NCBI GenBank assembly: GCA_036496285.1
Contig: DASXLI010000077.1
Location: 5,265 to 69,264 of the forward strand
Length of the DNA: 64,000 nucleotides
Reading direction: 5' to 3'
Source: DP-19 sp036496285
GTDB lineage: Bacteria > Desulfobacterota > Binatia > UTPRO1
Shown here: one piece after another, positions 7,667-18,174 of the stretch
Layout: each line of letters starts with the position of its first letter
Position numbering within the stretch: position 1 is the first letter of the stretch
The notes under the pieces: model-generated
The model's input: the letters and a program-made list of their open reading frames with translations, nothing else
Told to the model about the DNA's origin: nothing
Database searches by the model: none
Program-made: the position numbers and the translations under genes

Positions 7667-8668
7667 TCAGGCGAGCCACTCGGGGACCGGCAGGCCTTGT
7701 GCGCGCAGGAACGCGGGATTGAAGAGCTTCGACTGATATCGCGTGCCGTAGTCGGCGAGCACGGTCACGATCGTATGGCCGGGCCCGAGCCCGCGCGCGA
7801 GACGGATCGCGCCGGCGACGTTGATCCCGCTCGAGCCGCCGAGACAGAGCCCCTCGTCCTTCAGCAGCGCGAAGAGGACCAGGAGCGCCTCCGCATCGGG
7901 GATCTGGAAGGCGTCGTCGACGGCGACGCCTTCGAGGTTCTTCGTGATCCGTCCCTGGCCGATGCCCTCGGTGATGGAGCTGCCCTCCGCCTTCAGCTCG
8001 CCGTCCTTGAAGTAGTGGTACATGGCGGCGCCCATCGGATCGGCGACGGCGACGACGACGCTCGGCCGTTGCTGCTTCAAGTAGCTGGACACGCCAGCGA
8101 GCGTGCCGCCGGTGCCGATCGCGCAGACGAAGGCGTCGACCCGGCCGTCGGTCTGCCGCCAGATCTCGGGACCGGTCGTGCGGTAGTGGGCATCGCGGTT
8201 CGCGAGATTGTCCCACTGGTTCGCGTAGAGGACGCCCGCCGGCTCGGTCTTCGCGAGCTCGTCGGCGAGTCGCGCGGCGACGTGCACGTAGTTTTCGGGA
8301 TCGCGGTACGGCACGGCCGGCACCTCGCGCAGCCGTGCGCCGCACATCCGCAGCGTGTCCTTCTTCTCCTGGCTCTGGGTCTCGGGGATGACGATCAAGG
8401 TCCGGTAGCCGCGCGCGTTGCCGACGAGGGTGAGCCCGATGCCGGTGTTGCCGGCGGTTCCCTCGACGATGAGGCCTCCGGGCTCGAGCTGCCCCGCGTC
8501 CTCGGCCGCACGGATGATCGAGAGCGCGGCGCGATCCTTCACGGATCCGCCCGGGTTCAGGAACTCGGCCTTGCCGAGGATCGTGCAGCCGGTGGCCTCG
8601 GAGGCTGCGCGCAGCCTGATGAGCGGTGTATTGCCGATGGCACCCGGCAGGCCGTCGCGCGTGTCCAT
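7667..8668 (-). CDS. cysK: Cysteine synthase (PLP-dependent)
   Basis: A 333-residue fold-type II PLP enzyme. The Schiff-base lysine is Lys44 in GGSVKDRAA; EGTAGNTGIGL near residue 70 binds substrate; a glycine-rich GTGGTLAG loop near residue 183 holds the cofactor phosphate. These motifs match O-acetylserine sulfhydrylases, which make cysteine from O-acetylserine and sulfide. The EGTAGNTG form belongs to a CysK subgroup, and a cystathionine beta-synthase-like activity cannot be excluded. It follows the acid phosphatase gene by 11 bases, so the two are probably co-transcribed. Confidence 0.9.
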   Translation of the reverse strand: MDTRDGLPGAIGNTPLIRLRAASEATGCTILGKAEFLNPGGSVKDRAALSIIRAAEDAGQLEPGGLIVEGTAGNTGIGLTLVGNARGYRTLIVIPETQSQEKKDTLRMCGARLREVPAVPYRDPENYVHVAARLADELAKTEPAGVLYANQWDNLANRDAHYRTTGPEIWRQTDGRVDAFVCAIGTGGTLAGVSSYLKQQRPSVVVAVADPMGAAMYHYFKDGELKAEGSSITEGIGQGRITKNLEGVAVDDAFQIPDAEALLVLFALLKDEGLCLGGSSGINVAGAIRLARGLGPGHTIVTVLADYGTRYQSKLFNPAFLRAQGLPVPEWLA

Positions 8669-8679
8669 GGTCGTCGGGG

Positions 8680-9450
8680 CTATGGCTTGAAGTAGAACGG
8701 GTTCGGCAGCTTGAAGCCGGTGTCCTCGTGCCCGCCGGCGAGGTCGGAGTACTGATCGCCGACGCTCGCGATGATGCGGAAGCCCTGCTGCTCGATGGCT
8801 GTGCGGGCGCCGCTCTTGTACTCCACGTTCGACAGGATCGAGTCATCGGGCTTGAGGATCAGCTGCGTCCAGTCCGAGTATCCCTCGCGCTGCAGGTTCG
8901 ACGTCGTATGATCGCGCGTGTTCTCGCGACGCTCGCTGACGAAGAACACCGCGACGCCTTTGGCCTTGGCCAGGTTGAACAGGTCGAGGGTCGGCTGGAT
9001 GGCGACGCCGATCTCGTTCGTCGCCTCGCCTTGCGAGTGCGTGCCGAACGTGAAGTCGTCGGCGTCGATCGCCGAGTAGTTCGAGAGCGCGGTCTCGTCG
9101 ACGTCGAGCACGAGCGCGCGCTTCCTGCCGGCCTTGCGGGCGACGTACGTGGCGGCGAGGTCGTCGATCTGGGCGATCTCGGTCTCGTACGCCCCGAGGT
9201 CGTGAAAGCTCCGCAGCGCGTTCTCCCAGTCGCCCGCGCTGTACGATACCTGTGAGCCGAGAACGGGCAGACCGCCGCCGCCGTCGAAAAGCTGCACCAC
9301 GCGCGTGCGGTCGGGCTTGGTCTGGCTGAGCTTGATGACCACCGGCGACGGCGGCGGCACCGCCGTCGCGGGCGGCGATGGCGTCGCCGCGGTCGCACTC
9401 GCGACGGCAGCGACGAGGACGGACGCCACGATGAGCGACGATCTGGGCAT
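8680..9450 (-). CDS. Exported HAD-family acid phosphatase (class B/lipoprotein e(P4)-like)
   Basis: The 256-residue product starts with a signal peptide (MPRSSLIVASVLVAAVASAT) and then has the HAD motif I, DVDET (residues 116-120), with nucleophile Asp116. Motif II lies in VFFVSER near residue 165. The layout matches the HAD acid phosphatase family that includes the outer-membrane 5'-nucleotidase e(P4) and plant vegetative storage proteins. It probably removes phosphate from nucleotides or phosphomonoesters in the periplasm. The start is supported by a GGGGGAGG site. There is no lipobox, so it is likely soluble. Confidence 0.85.
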   Translation of the reverse strand: MPRSSLIVASVLVAAVASATAATPSPPATAVPPPSPVVIKLSQTKPDRTRVVQLFDGGGGLPVLGSQVSYSAGDWENALRSFHDLGAYETEIAQIDDLAATYVARKAGRKRALVLDVDETALSNYSAIDADDFTFGTHSQGEATNEIGVAIQPTLDLFNLAKAKGVAVFFVSERRENTRDHTTSNLQREGYSDWTQLILKPDDSILSNVEYKSGARTAIEQQGFRIIASVGDQYSDLAGGHEDTGFKLPNPFYFKP

Positions 9451-9469
9451 GGGAACCTCCCCCGGCCGC

Positions 9470-9498
9470 ACGATAGTCGCGCCGCCCCCGTGCCACAA
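9470..9498 (-). promoter_or_regulatory. Candidate promoter of the acid phosphatase-cysK unit
   Basis: TTGTGG and TATCGT are separated by 17 bases on the minus strand, placed between the rpoN stop and the phosphatase start. The match is moderate. Confidence 0.35.
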
Positions 9499-9536
9499 TC
9501 CCGCTGGAGGGGTGGACGTACGGCGGGAGCGCGTGC

Positions 9537-11018
9537 TCAGGTCCCGAAGAACTGCTTGCGCTTCGACGACGGCAGGATGCCCATCAGCTCGCGGTACTTC
9601 GCAACCGTGCGCCGCGCGATGTCGATGTTGTCCTTGGCGAGACGCTCGGCGATGCACTGATCGCTGAACGGCCGCTTGGGATCCTCGCTGGTGATCATCT
9701 CGCGGATCTTCTTGCGCACGCTCTCGGCGGAGACGTCCTCGCCGTCGGAGCTGCGCAGGCTCGAGGTGAAGAAGTACTTGAGCTCGAAGATGCCCTGCGG
9801 CGTGTGCGCGTACTTGTTGGCGGTGGCGCGGCTGACGGTCGACTCGTGCATGCCGATGTCGTTCGCCACGTCTTTCAGCACGAGCGGCCGCAGATGCGAG
9901 ACGCCGTGCTCGAGGAACTCGCGCTGGAACTTGATGATCGACTGCGTGACCATGTAGAGCGTGCGCTGCCGCTGGTGGATGCTCTTGATGAGCCACGCCG
10001 CGGCCCGCATCTTGTCCTGGATGTAGCCCTTCGCCTCGGACGTCTCCGACTGGCCGAGCACACGGCGATAGAACTGGCTGACGCGCAGGCGCGGCAGGCC
10101 CTCGTCGTTCAGCGTGACGACGAACTCGTCGCCGACCTTCTGGATGTAGACGTCCGGCGTGATGTAGCGGATGTCGCCGTCGCCGTAGTCGCGCCCGGGC
10201 TTCGGCTCGAGCGTCGCGATCTCCTTCGCGGCGTCGGCGATGTCCGTCATGCTCACCTTGAGCTCACGGGCGAGCTTGTCGAAGCGTCGGCCTTCGAGGC
10301 CCGAGATGTGGTCGCGCACGAGCGTCGCGGCGAGCGAGTCGCCGAGCCCCTTCTGCGTGAGCTGGATCAGCAGGCACTCCGAGAGCGAGCGGGCGGCGAC
10401 GCCGGGGGGATCGAAGCACTGCAGGCGGCGGAGCACGCTCTCGGTTTCCTCGAGGTCCGCGCCCGCCATGAACGCGACCTCCTCGAGCGCGCAGCGCAGG
10501 TAGCCGTCCGCGTCGAGGTTGGCGATGATGACACCGCCGATCGCCTGCTCGGCGTCGGCGAGGTCGGAGAGACGGAGCTGCCAGGTGAGGTGATCGACCA
10601 GCGAGTTCGTGCGGACGAGCGTGTTCTCGAGCGCCGGGCGCTTGTCGTCGTCCTGCTCCCCGCCGCTGCCGGCCGGAGCGCCGTGGAAATCGTTGCCGTA
10701 GTTCTCGGCGTAGTCCTTCCAGTCGATCTCGCCGAGCCCGCTCGCCGCCGCCATCTCCTGCGCCGGCTCCGCCTCCGGCTGCCACTCGTCGGTCGCCGCG
10801 GGGGTCTGGCCGTCGACCGTCGGGACCTCGGTCTCGAGCTTCGGCTCCTCGACCGACGACTCCGCCTCCTCGAGGATCGGGTTCTGCGCCATCTCGTCGA
10901 CGATCATCGCCTCCAGCTCCATGCGGCCGACCTGGAGGATCTTGATCGCCATGCGCAGCTGGGGCGTCATCACCAGCTGCTGGCTCAACTTCTGGTAGAG
11001 CTTGTGCTCGAGTGCCAT
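9537..11018 (-). CDS. rpoN: RNA polymerase sigma-54 factor
   Basis: This 493-residue sigma-54 has the Leu/Gln-rich N-terminal activator-interaction region (QKLSQQLVMTPQLRMAIKIL), an acidic linker (about residues 55-110), the core-binding domain, and the C-terminal RpoN box ARRTVAKYRE (468-477) that contacts the -24 promoter element. It directs enhancer-dependent transcription. It follows lptB by three bases and is the last gene of the long kds-lpt operon. In many proteobacteria hpf and ptsN come directly next; here a phosphatase and cysteine synthase intervene. Confidence 0.98.
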   Translation of the reverse strand: MALEHKLYQKLSQQLVMTPQLRMAIKILQVGRMELEAMIVDEMAQNPILEEAESSVEEPKLETEVPTVDGQTPAATDEWQPEAEPAQEMAAASGLGEIDWKDYAENYGNDFHGAPAGSGGEQDDDKRPALENTLVRTNSLVDHLTWQLRLSDLADAEQAIGGVIIANLDADGYLRCALEEVAFMAGADLEETESVLRRLQCFDPPGVAARSLSECLLIQLTQKGLGDSLAATLVRDHISGLEGRRFDKLARELKVSMTDIADAAKEIATLEPKPGRDYGDGDIRYITPDVYIQKVGDEFVVTLNDEGLPRLRVSQFYRRVLGQSETSEAKGYIQDKMRAAAWLIKSIHQRQRTLYMVTQSIIKFQREFLEHGVSHLRPLVLKDVANDIGMHESTVSRATANKYAHTPQGIFELKYFFTSSLRSSDGEDVSAESVRKKIREMITSEDPKRPFSDQCIAERLAKDNIDIARRTVAKYRELMGILPSSKRKQFFGT

Positions 11019-11021
11019 CGT

Positions 11022-11750
11022 TCAGAGCCGGAATTGCTCGCCGAGATAGAGCTCGCGCGCTTGGCGGCTCTCGGCGATGTGGGCCGGCACCCCCTCCTCA
11101 AGAATCGCGCCCTCGTTCAGGATGTAGGCGCGGTCGCAAATGCCGAGCGTTTCGCGGACGTTGTGGTCGGTGATCAGGACGCCGATGCCGCGCTCCTTGA
11201 GCTGCTGCACGATGTTCTGGATGTCGAGCACTGCGATCGGGTCGATGCCCGCGAACGGCTCGTCGAGCAGCATGAACGCGGGCGAGATCACGAGCGCACG
11301 GGTGATCTCCAGCCGTCGCCGCTCCCCGCCGGAGAGCGAGAACGCCTTGTTCTTGGCCAAATGTGCGATGCTCAGCTCCTCCAGAAGCTCACCCAACCGT
11401 ACCTGACGCTCTTCGGCAGAAATCGGCAGAGTCTCAAGGATCGCGAGAATGTTCTCCTCGACGGTCAGCTTGCGGAAGATCGACGGCTCCTGGGGCAGAT
11501 AGCTGATTCCCGCCCGGGCACGCTGGTACATGGGGAGGTCGGTGACGTCGGCGCCGTCGAGGGTGACCCGCCCCCCGTCGGGCCGGAGGAGCCCGACGAT
11601 GATGTAGAAGCTCGTCGTCTTGCCGGCGCCGTTCGGACCGAGGAGGCCGACGATCTCGCCCGCCTTGATCGAGACCGAGACGTCACGCAGGACGCGGCGG
11701 CCGCCGAACGATTTGTCCAGCCCCTCCGCCATGAGGACGCTCTCGCCCAT
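11022..11750 (-). CDS. lptB: LPS export ABC transporter ATP-binding protein
   Basis: A 242-residue ABC ATPase that powers LPS extraction from the inner membrane with LptF/LptG (not in this window). Visible are Walker A GPNGAGKTT (38-46), the signature LSGGERRRLEI near residue 138, Walker B FMLLDEPFAGIDP, and the switch His in ITDHNVRE. The extended C-terminal segment (EGAILEEGVPAHIAESRQARELYLGEQF) is typical of LptB. It lies three bases after lptA and three before rpoN. Confidence 0.98.
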   Translation of the reverse strand: MGESVLMAEGLDKSFGGRRVLRDVSVSIKAGEIVGLLGPNGAGKTTSFYIIVGLLRPDGGRVTLDGADVTDLPMYQRARAGISYLPQEPSIFRKLTVEENILAILETLPISAEERQVRLGELLEELSIAHLAKNKAFSLSGGERRRLEITRALVISPAFMLLDEPFAGIDPIAVLDIQNIVQQLKERGIGVLITDHNVRETLGICDRAYILNEGAILEEGVPAHIAESRQARELYLGEQFRL

Positions 11751-11753
11751 CCC

Positions 11754-12521
11754 TCAGTGCGCTCCTTCGCCGACCTGCAGCGCGGGCGACGCCGCGGCAT
11801 GGGGCGTGAGCACGGCGCCCGGCGAGCTCGATGCGTCGGTCTTGGGATAGAAGACGGCGCTCACCCGCGAGTTCGAGCCGCCCTCGACGACGCTCCGCTG
11901 GTCCTGCAGGTAGACGACGATGCGGTCGCCGGCGACCTGGTTCTGCCCCTCGTGGAGCACGGCGTGGTCGCTCAGCACGATCGTCTGCGACGCCTGATCG
12001 AACACGGCGTGGCGGCCCTCGGCGACGCGGTCGCCGCGCTGCATGCGCACGTGGCCCTCGGCGATGACCTGCTTGATCTTGTCGGTGTCGGTCGCGCCGC
12101 CCTTCGACGCGCTCGCACGCGGTGAGGACGACGGCACGGGGGACGGGGCGCCTGCCGGCGACGCACCGGGCCTGGGCGACGCCTGCACCGCCGTGCGGTC
12201 GTAGGTGATCACGAGCGTGTCGCTGGTGAGCGTCGCGTCGCCCTGCACGACCTTCACGTTGCCGGAGTAGGTCAGCACGCTGCCCTTGTAATCGAGCTCC
12301 ATCCCGTCGGCGGTGATGTTGATCGGCTCCTTGTTCGAGCCGAGGGAGAGGTTCTGGAAGAGATCCATCTGATCGGGGGGACCGGACGGCGTGCCGGGTG
12401 CGGCGGTCGCGGCGCCCGCAGCGTGCTGCTTCTTGGCCGCGGCGACCACGGGCCACGCGAGGAGCGCGAACACGCCCAGCACGCCGATGACGAGGAGTGC
12501 CCCGTCACAGCGCCCCCGCAC
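11754..12521 (-). CDS. lptA: LptA-like periplasmic LPS transport protein
   Basis: The 255-residue product has an N-terminal hydrophobic segment (about 8-28) and an OstA/LptA beta-jellyroll, with the usual ITADGMELDYKG and VLTYSGNVKV strands. LptA forms the periplasmic bridge between LptC and LptD. A Pro/Ser/Ala-rich insertion at about residues 112-146 interrupts the repeated strands; it would extend as a disordered loop. The tail after residue 225 is also low in complexity. It overlaps lptC by 17 bases and abuts lptB. Confidence 0.9.
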   Translation of the reverse strand: MRGRCDGALLVIGVLGVFALLAWPVVAAAKKQHAAGAATAAPGTPSGPPDQMDLFQNLSLGSNKEPINITADGMELDYKGSVLTYSGNVKVVQGDATLTSDTLVITYDRTAVQASPRPGASPAGAPSPVPSSSPRASASKGGATDTDKIKQVIAEGHVRMQRGDRVAEGRHAVFDQASQTIVLSDHAVLHEGQNQVAGDRIVVYLQDQRSVVEGGSNSRVSAVFYPKTDASSSPGAVLTPHAAASPALQVGEGAH

Positions 12522-13128
12522 CAGCCGCCTCCCCCCGCTTCAGCACCGTCTGGACGTTGCCGTCGAGATGGAAACGCTGCGCCTCCATCTCGACCGTCAT
12601 GTGCCCCCCGTTGATGGCGAGGCCGTTGCCGAGGATCGTCACCGCCGCCGGTGACACGACCGTGTCGGAGGAGCGTTCGTAGACGGCCCGGTCGGTCTTC
12701 ACGACGTAATCCTTGAAATGCACCTCGATGTTGCCCTCGAGCTCGGCGCGATCCATGTCACGCCCGGAGAGGAACAGGGTCCCCTTCTCCCCCCGCACCG
12801 AGACGACGCTCTGGTCCCCCTTCAGGTAGAATCTGACCTCGGGCGCCTGCACCGCAACCTCTTGCTCCTCCTCGAAATACTGCGCCTCCTTGGCCGCGAC
12901 CTCCCAGGCCTTGCGGTCGCCCTCCATCTTGACGCGGCGGAAGTTCTGGATGCGCTGCGCCGCCTGGGGAAGGAAGTCGAGCTGGGCGCTGCGGATGCCC
13001 CGCAGGTGCTGCTGCCATTGGCTCCGCGCGAGCTGGATGCCGAGCCCCGTGAGCAGGACGGCCAGTGCGAGCCCGAGCCCCCACCGTGCCCGCTGGCGCA
13101 GGGAGAGCGCCCGAACGTCGAATGGCAT
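12505..13128 (-). CDS. lptC: LPS export protein LptC
   Basis: A 207-residue bitopic protein with one N-terminal membrane helix (about residues 15-33) and a periplasmic beta-jellyroll (residues 50-195). It includes repeated strand motifs such as VSVRGEKGTLFLSGRDM and LEGNIEVHFKDYVVKTDRA. LptC passes LPS from LptB2FG to LptA. The ATG has no Shine-Dalgarno sequence; instead TATTGC ends six bases upstream with TTTACT 17 bases before it, suggesting that lptC can start a leaderless transcript inside the larger operon. The gap to kdsC is 77 bases. Confidence 0.93.
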   Translation of the reverse strand: MPFDVRALSLRQRARWGLGLALAVLLTGLGIQLARSQWQQHLRGIRSAQLDFLPQAAQRIQNFRRVKMEGDRKAWEVAAKEAQYFEEEQEVAVQAPEVRFYLKGDQSVVSVRGEKGTLFLSGRDMDRAELEGNIEVHFKDYVVKTDRAVYERSSDTVVSPAAVTILGNGLAINGGHMTVEMEAQRFHLDGNVQTVLKRGEAAGAGAL

Positions 13129-13134
13129 GCAAAA

Positions 13135-13163
13135 GCAATACCATCGAGGTTGCTAGTAGTAAA
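13135..13163 (-). promoter_or_regulatory. Internal promoter candidate for lptC-lptA-lptB-rpoN
   Basis: TTTACT and TATTGC are 17 bases apart on the minus strand. The -10 ends six bases before the lptC ATG, so +1 would fall at or very near the start codon. The -10 match is partial (TAT conserved). Confidence 0.45.
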
Positions 13164-13205
13164 CCCGTGAAATCGGACGGCTTGATGCGGAAATCGGGAC
13201 GCTCC

Positions 13206-13775
13206 CTAGCGCATGCTCTCACCGACGACGCTCGCCCACTTGCCCTGGGCGCGGAGGATCAGCTCCGCGACCTCACGCACCGCGCCAGCACCGCCACGCG
13301 CCGCGGTCACCAGATGCACGTGGCCGGCCAGGCCCCGGGCCCCATCCGCCACGGTCACGGCGAGCCCGGCGAGCGCCAGGAGCGGTTGGTCCAGCAGGTC
13401 GTCGCCGACGAAGCCCAGCTCGGCGGGCGCAATCCGCCAGCGCCGGCAGAGACGCCGGCCCGCCGACGCCACCGTCGCCCCACGCTCGACGATCGTCTCG
13501 ACCCCGAGCCGGCGTGCCAGGGGGGCGACCGCGGCGCGGCGCTCCGCGAGTAGCGCCACCCGCACCCCGGCCCGCGCGAGCAGAGCGAGCGCCGTCGCGT
13601 CGCGCAGCGACAGCTCCCGCAGGAGCCGCCCGTGAGGATCGACGAGCACGCGGTCGGCGGTGAGCACGCCGTCGACGTCGAAGAGCACCGCGCGCACGCG
13701 CCGCGCCCGCGCGGCGACGTCCGGCGCGAGCGCGCGCCGCGCCGTACGCACGGCTCTACGGGCGATGCCGGCCAC
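13206..13775 (-). CDS. kdsC: KdsC-like HAD protein with altered catalytic motifs
   Basis: A 189-residue member of the Kdo-8-phosphate phosphatase family by position and overall alignment: DVDGVLT motif I near residue 35, and the C-terminal FVGDDLLDQPLL, GGAGAVREV and AELILRAQGKW blocks are all present. Several active-site positions differ from canonical KdsC as I recall it: ITGR becomes LLAERR, losing the motif II Thr; the VRDGYG block becomes LRDATA; and the motif III Lys region reads ERGATVASAG. The N terminus is about 25 residues longer and Arg-rich. It may be an impaired or re-purposed phosphatase. It follows kdsD by nine bases. Confidence 0.85.
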   Translation of the reverse strand: MAGIARRAVRTARRALAPDVAARARRVRAVLFDVDGVLTADRVLVDPHGRLLRELSLRDATALALLARAGVRVALLAERRAAVAPLARRLGVETIVERGATVASAGRRLCRRWRIAPAELGFVGDDLLDQPLLALAGLAVTVADGARGLAGHVHLVTAARGGAGAVREVAELILRAQGKWASVVGESMR

Positions 13776-13784
13776 GGCCCCCGG

Positions 13785-14834
13785 TCAGACCACGCCGGCG
13801 CGCAGCAGGTCGTGCAGGTGCACGACCCCGGCCGGGCGGCCGTCGCCGTCGACGATGAAAAGCGACGTGATCGCGTGCTGCTCCATGACCGCGACCGCGC
13901 GCGCCGCGAGCGCCTCGGCGTCGATCGTCTTCGGCGGCCCGGTCATGCTCTCGCGCCGCCCCTGCGTCATGAGGTCGCGCGCGATCGCGTGCTGGATGTC
14001 CGGCAGACGCTCGAGGGCGCGCCGGATGTTGCCGTCGGTGATGACGCCGACGAGCACCCCGCGCCGGTCGAGCACGCCGGCGAGGCCGAGCCGCTTCGAG
14101 GTCATCTCGACGATCGTGTCCTTGAAGGGTGTGTCCTCGCGCACGAGCGGCAGCTCGTCACCGCGATGCATCACGTCGCCGACCCGCGTGAGCTTCCGGC
14201 CGAGCGTGCCGGCCGGGTGGAGCGCCGCGAAGTCCTCGGCGCGGAAGCCGCGATGCTCGAGCAGCGCGACCGCGAGCGCGTCGCCGAGCGCGAGCGTGAC
14301 GGTCGTGCTGGCGGTCGGCGCGAGACCGAGGGGGCACGCCTCTTCCGCGACGCTCACGTCGAGCACGACGTCGGCGGCGCGGCCGAGCGTCGAGTCCGCG
14401 CGCCCGGTCATGGCGACGAGCGGCATGCCGAGCCGTTTCACGATCGGGATGAGCTCGAGGATCTCGGCGGTCTCGCCGCTGTTGGAGATCGCGAGCAGCA
14501 TGTCCTTGCGCTCGACCATGCCGAGATCGCCGTGCAGCGCCTCGGCCGCGTGCAGGAAGAAGGCCGGGGTGCCGGTCGAGGCGAGGGTCGCGGCGATCTT
14601 GCGGCAGACGTGCCCCGACTTCCCCATGCCGGTGACGACGACCTTGCCGCCGCACGCGGCGATCAGCTCGATCGCGCGCGCGAAGCCGTCGTCGAGCCGG
14701 TCGGCGAGCGCAGTGATCGCCGCCGCCTCGATGCCGAGCACGCGGCGCGCGTGCACGAGGGTCGCCGCGCCCGCTCCGGACGCCGCGCGGACGCGTTTCG
14801 CCGGAACCGCGCGCACCCGCTTCGTCCTGTTCAT
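13785..14834 (-). CDS. kdsD: D-arabinose 5-phosphate isomerase
   Basis: KdsD converts ribulose 5-phosphate to arabinose 5-phosphate, the first committed step to Kdo. The 349-residue protein has a SIS domain (about residues 45-185, with GMGKSGHV at 69-76 and SNSGET at 117-122) followed by two CBS domains (about 225-349; VITDGNIRRAL and VVHLHDLLRAGV). The first 25 residues form a basic extension not usual in the family. Its start overlaps the kdsA stop by four bases, so translation is likely coupled. Confidence 0.96.
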   Translation of the reverse strand: MNRTKRVRAVPAKRVRAASGAGAATLVHARRVLGIEAAAITALADRLDDGFARAIELIAACGGKVVVTGMGKSGHVCRKIAATLASTGTPAFFLHAAEALHGDLGMVERKDMLLAISNSGETAEILELIPIVKRLGMPLVAMTGRADSTLGRAADVVLDVSVAEEACPLGLAPTASTTVTLALGDALAVALLEHRGFRAEDFAALHPAGTLGRKLTRVGDVMHRGDELPLVREDTPFKDTIVEMTSKRLGLAGVLDRRGVLVGVITDGNIRRALERLPDIQHAIARDLMTQGRRESMTGPPKTIDAEALAARAVAVMEQHAITSLFIVDGDGRPAGVVHLHDLLRAGVV

Positions 14835-15693
14835 GCTGCGCGCCCCTTCACGACCCGGTCGAGCGCGACCAGCGTCGCGAGGAGCGCCGGCAGATCGGCG
14901 AGGCGCAGCGAGTTCGGTCCGTCGCTCAGCGCGCGCTCGGGATCTTCGTGCACCTCCATGAAGACGCCGGCGACGCCGGCCGCGACGGCCGCGCGGGCGA
15001 GCACGGGCACGAACTCGCGCTGCCCGCCCGACGCTCCGCCGGCGCCGCCGGGAAGCTGGGCGCTATGGGTCGCGTCGAAGACGACCGGGTAGCCGAAGCG
15101 CGCCATGATCGCGAGCGCGCGCACGTCGGTCACGAGGTTGTGGTAGCCGAACGTCGTGCCGCGCTCGGTGACGAGGATCTGATGATTGCCGGTCGCCGCG
15201 GCCTTGGCGACGACGTGCTCCATCTCGTCGGGGGCGAGGAACTGGCCCTTCTTGATGTTGACCGGCTTGCCGCTCGCCGCGACGGCCGCGATGAAATCGC
15301 TTTGGCGGCAGAGGAACGCGGGCGTCTGCAGCACGTCGACGACCGCCGCGACCGCCGCGACCTGCGCCGCGTCGTGCACGTCGGTCAGCACCGGCACGCC
15401 GATCTCGCGCCGCACCTCGGCGAGCAGCGCGAGGCCCTCGTCCATCCCGGGTCCGCGGAACGACGTGCCCGACGTGCGGTTGGCCTTGTCGAAGGAGGCC
15501 TTGAAGACGTACGGCACCTGCGCCTGCCGCGCGACGTCGCGCAGGCGCTCGGCGTGGCGCAGCACCGAGTCGCGGCTCTCGATGACGCACGGGCCGGCGA
15601 TGAGTGCCAGGGGCAGCGCTGCGCCGAAGGTCACCGTGCCGACGGTGACGGTGCGCGCGGTCCTCGCCCGGTCGCCGCCCGAAGGCGCCACGG

Positions 15694-15697
<4 letters not shown>
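14831..15697 (-). CDS. kdsA: Kdo-8-phosphate synthase, metal-dependent type
   Basis: KdsA condenses arabinose 5-phosphate with phosphoenolpyruvate to give Kdo 8-phosphate. The 288-residue protein has IAGPCVIES with Cys37, and VFKASFDKANRTSGTSFRGPG. DATHSAQLPGG, FMEVHEDPE and ALSDGPNSL carry the His, Glu and Asp that complete the metal site in the Cys-containing (metallo) subclass; the non-metallo E. coli enzyme has Asn in place of Cys. The ATG overlaps the pyrG stop by four bases, which fixes the start. An 18-residue N-terminal extension precedes the barrel. Confidence 0.97.
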
Positions 15698-17357
<1,660 letters not shown>

Positions 17358-17361
<4 letters not shown>

Positions 17362-18101
17362 GCTGCGCCCTCCACCAAGTGCCGGACTCGTTCGAGGTCG
17401 TCGGGTGTATCCACTTCCGGCCCGGCACTGTCAACGGAAATCATCTTGATGCGCACGCCGCGCTCCAGCGCGCGCAGCTGCTCGAGCTCCTCGGCGCGCT
17501 CCAGACGCCCGCGCGGGGCGGCCGCGAGCGCGAGCAGAGTCGCACGGCGCCAGGCGTAGAGCCCGATGTGGCGCGACCCGAGCGTCCCCTCGGCCTTGCC
17601 GTCGCGCCAGAAGGGCAACGGGCTACGCGAGAAGTAGAGCGCGAACCCGTCGTCGTCGGTCACGACCTTGACGACGTGCGGACTGCGCCATTCTTGCTCA
17701 CTGCGGAGCGGCGTCATCATGCTGGTCATGGCGATCGCCGGGTCGGCGAAGGGCGCGACGCAGGCGGCGAGCGCGCGCGGGTCGATGAGCGGCAGGTCGC
17801 CCTGCACGTCGAGGATGACGTCCACGTCGAGCTGTGCCGCGACGGCCGCCACCCGGTCCGTGCCCGTGGCGTGCGTGCCGGTCATGACGACGTCGCCGCC
17901 GAAGCTCCGTACGGCGTCGGCGATGCGCGCATCGTCGGTCGCGACCAGGGTGCGATCGATGCCCTCCGCCTGCGCCGTGCGCGCGTAGACGTGCGCGATC
18001 ATCGGCTTTCCGCCGATCGCGGCGAGCGCCTTCCCCGGCAGCCGCGTCGAGTCGTAGCGGGCCGGAATGACGGCGACGGTGCGTGGACGGTACGTGGACA
18101 C
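17358..18101 (-). CDS. kdsB: 3-deoxy-manno-octulosonate cytidylyltransferase
   Basis: KdsB makes CMP-Kdo from Kdo and CTP. With the GTG start the protein is 247 residues, the usual length. It opens with VAVIPARYDSTRLPGKAL and has LVATDDARI, TGTHATGTDR and VDVILDVQGDLPLI near residue 100. I chose the GTG nine bases after GGGGGAG; a longer in-frame reading has an unrelated Arg-rich extension that would overlap the leader hairpin. It is the first gene of the kds-pyrG-lpt-rpoN operon. Confidence 0.96.
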
Positions 18102-18110
18102 AACGGCGCG

Positions 18111-18170
18111 CTCCCCCAAAACGAAAAACCGTGGGCGCCGGCCGGCCCATGCCGACCCACGACCACGGGG
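18111..18170 (-). promoter_or_regulatory. Terminator-like hairpin in the kdsB leader (candidate attenuator)
   Basis: Between the promoter and kdsB, the minus-strand RNA can pair CGUGGG (18161-18156) with CCCACG (18135-18130), with an inner CGGC/GCCG pairing, and is followed at once by five U residues and, after CG, four more. An alternative CCGUGG/CCACGG pairing and an inner GGGC/GCCC stem compete for the same 3' arm. The four C at the 5' end can also pair with the GGGGG of the Shine-Dalgarno site. No gene ends here, because the neighbour is divergent, so attenuation of the operon is the simplest reading. Confidence 0.6.
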
Positions 18171-18174
18171 CTTC

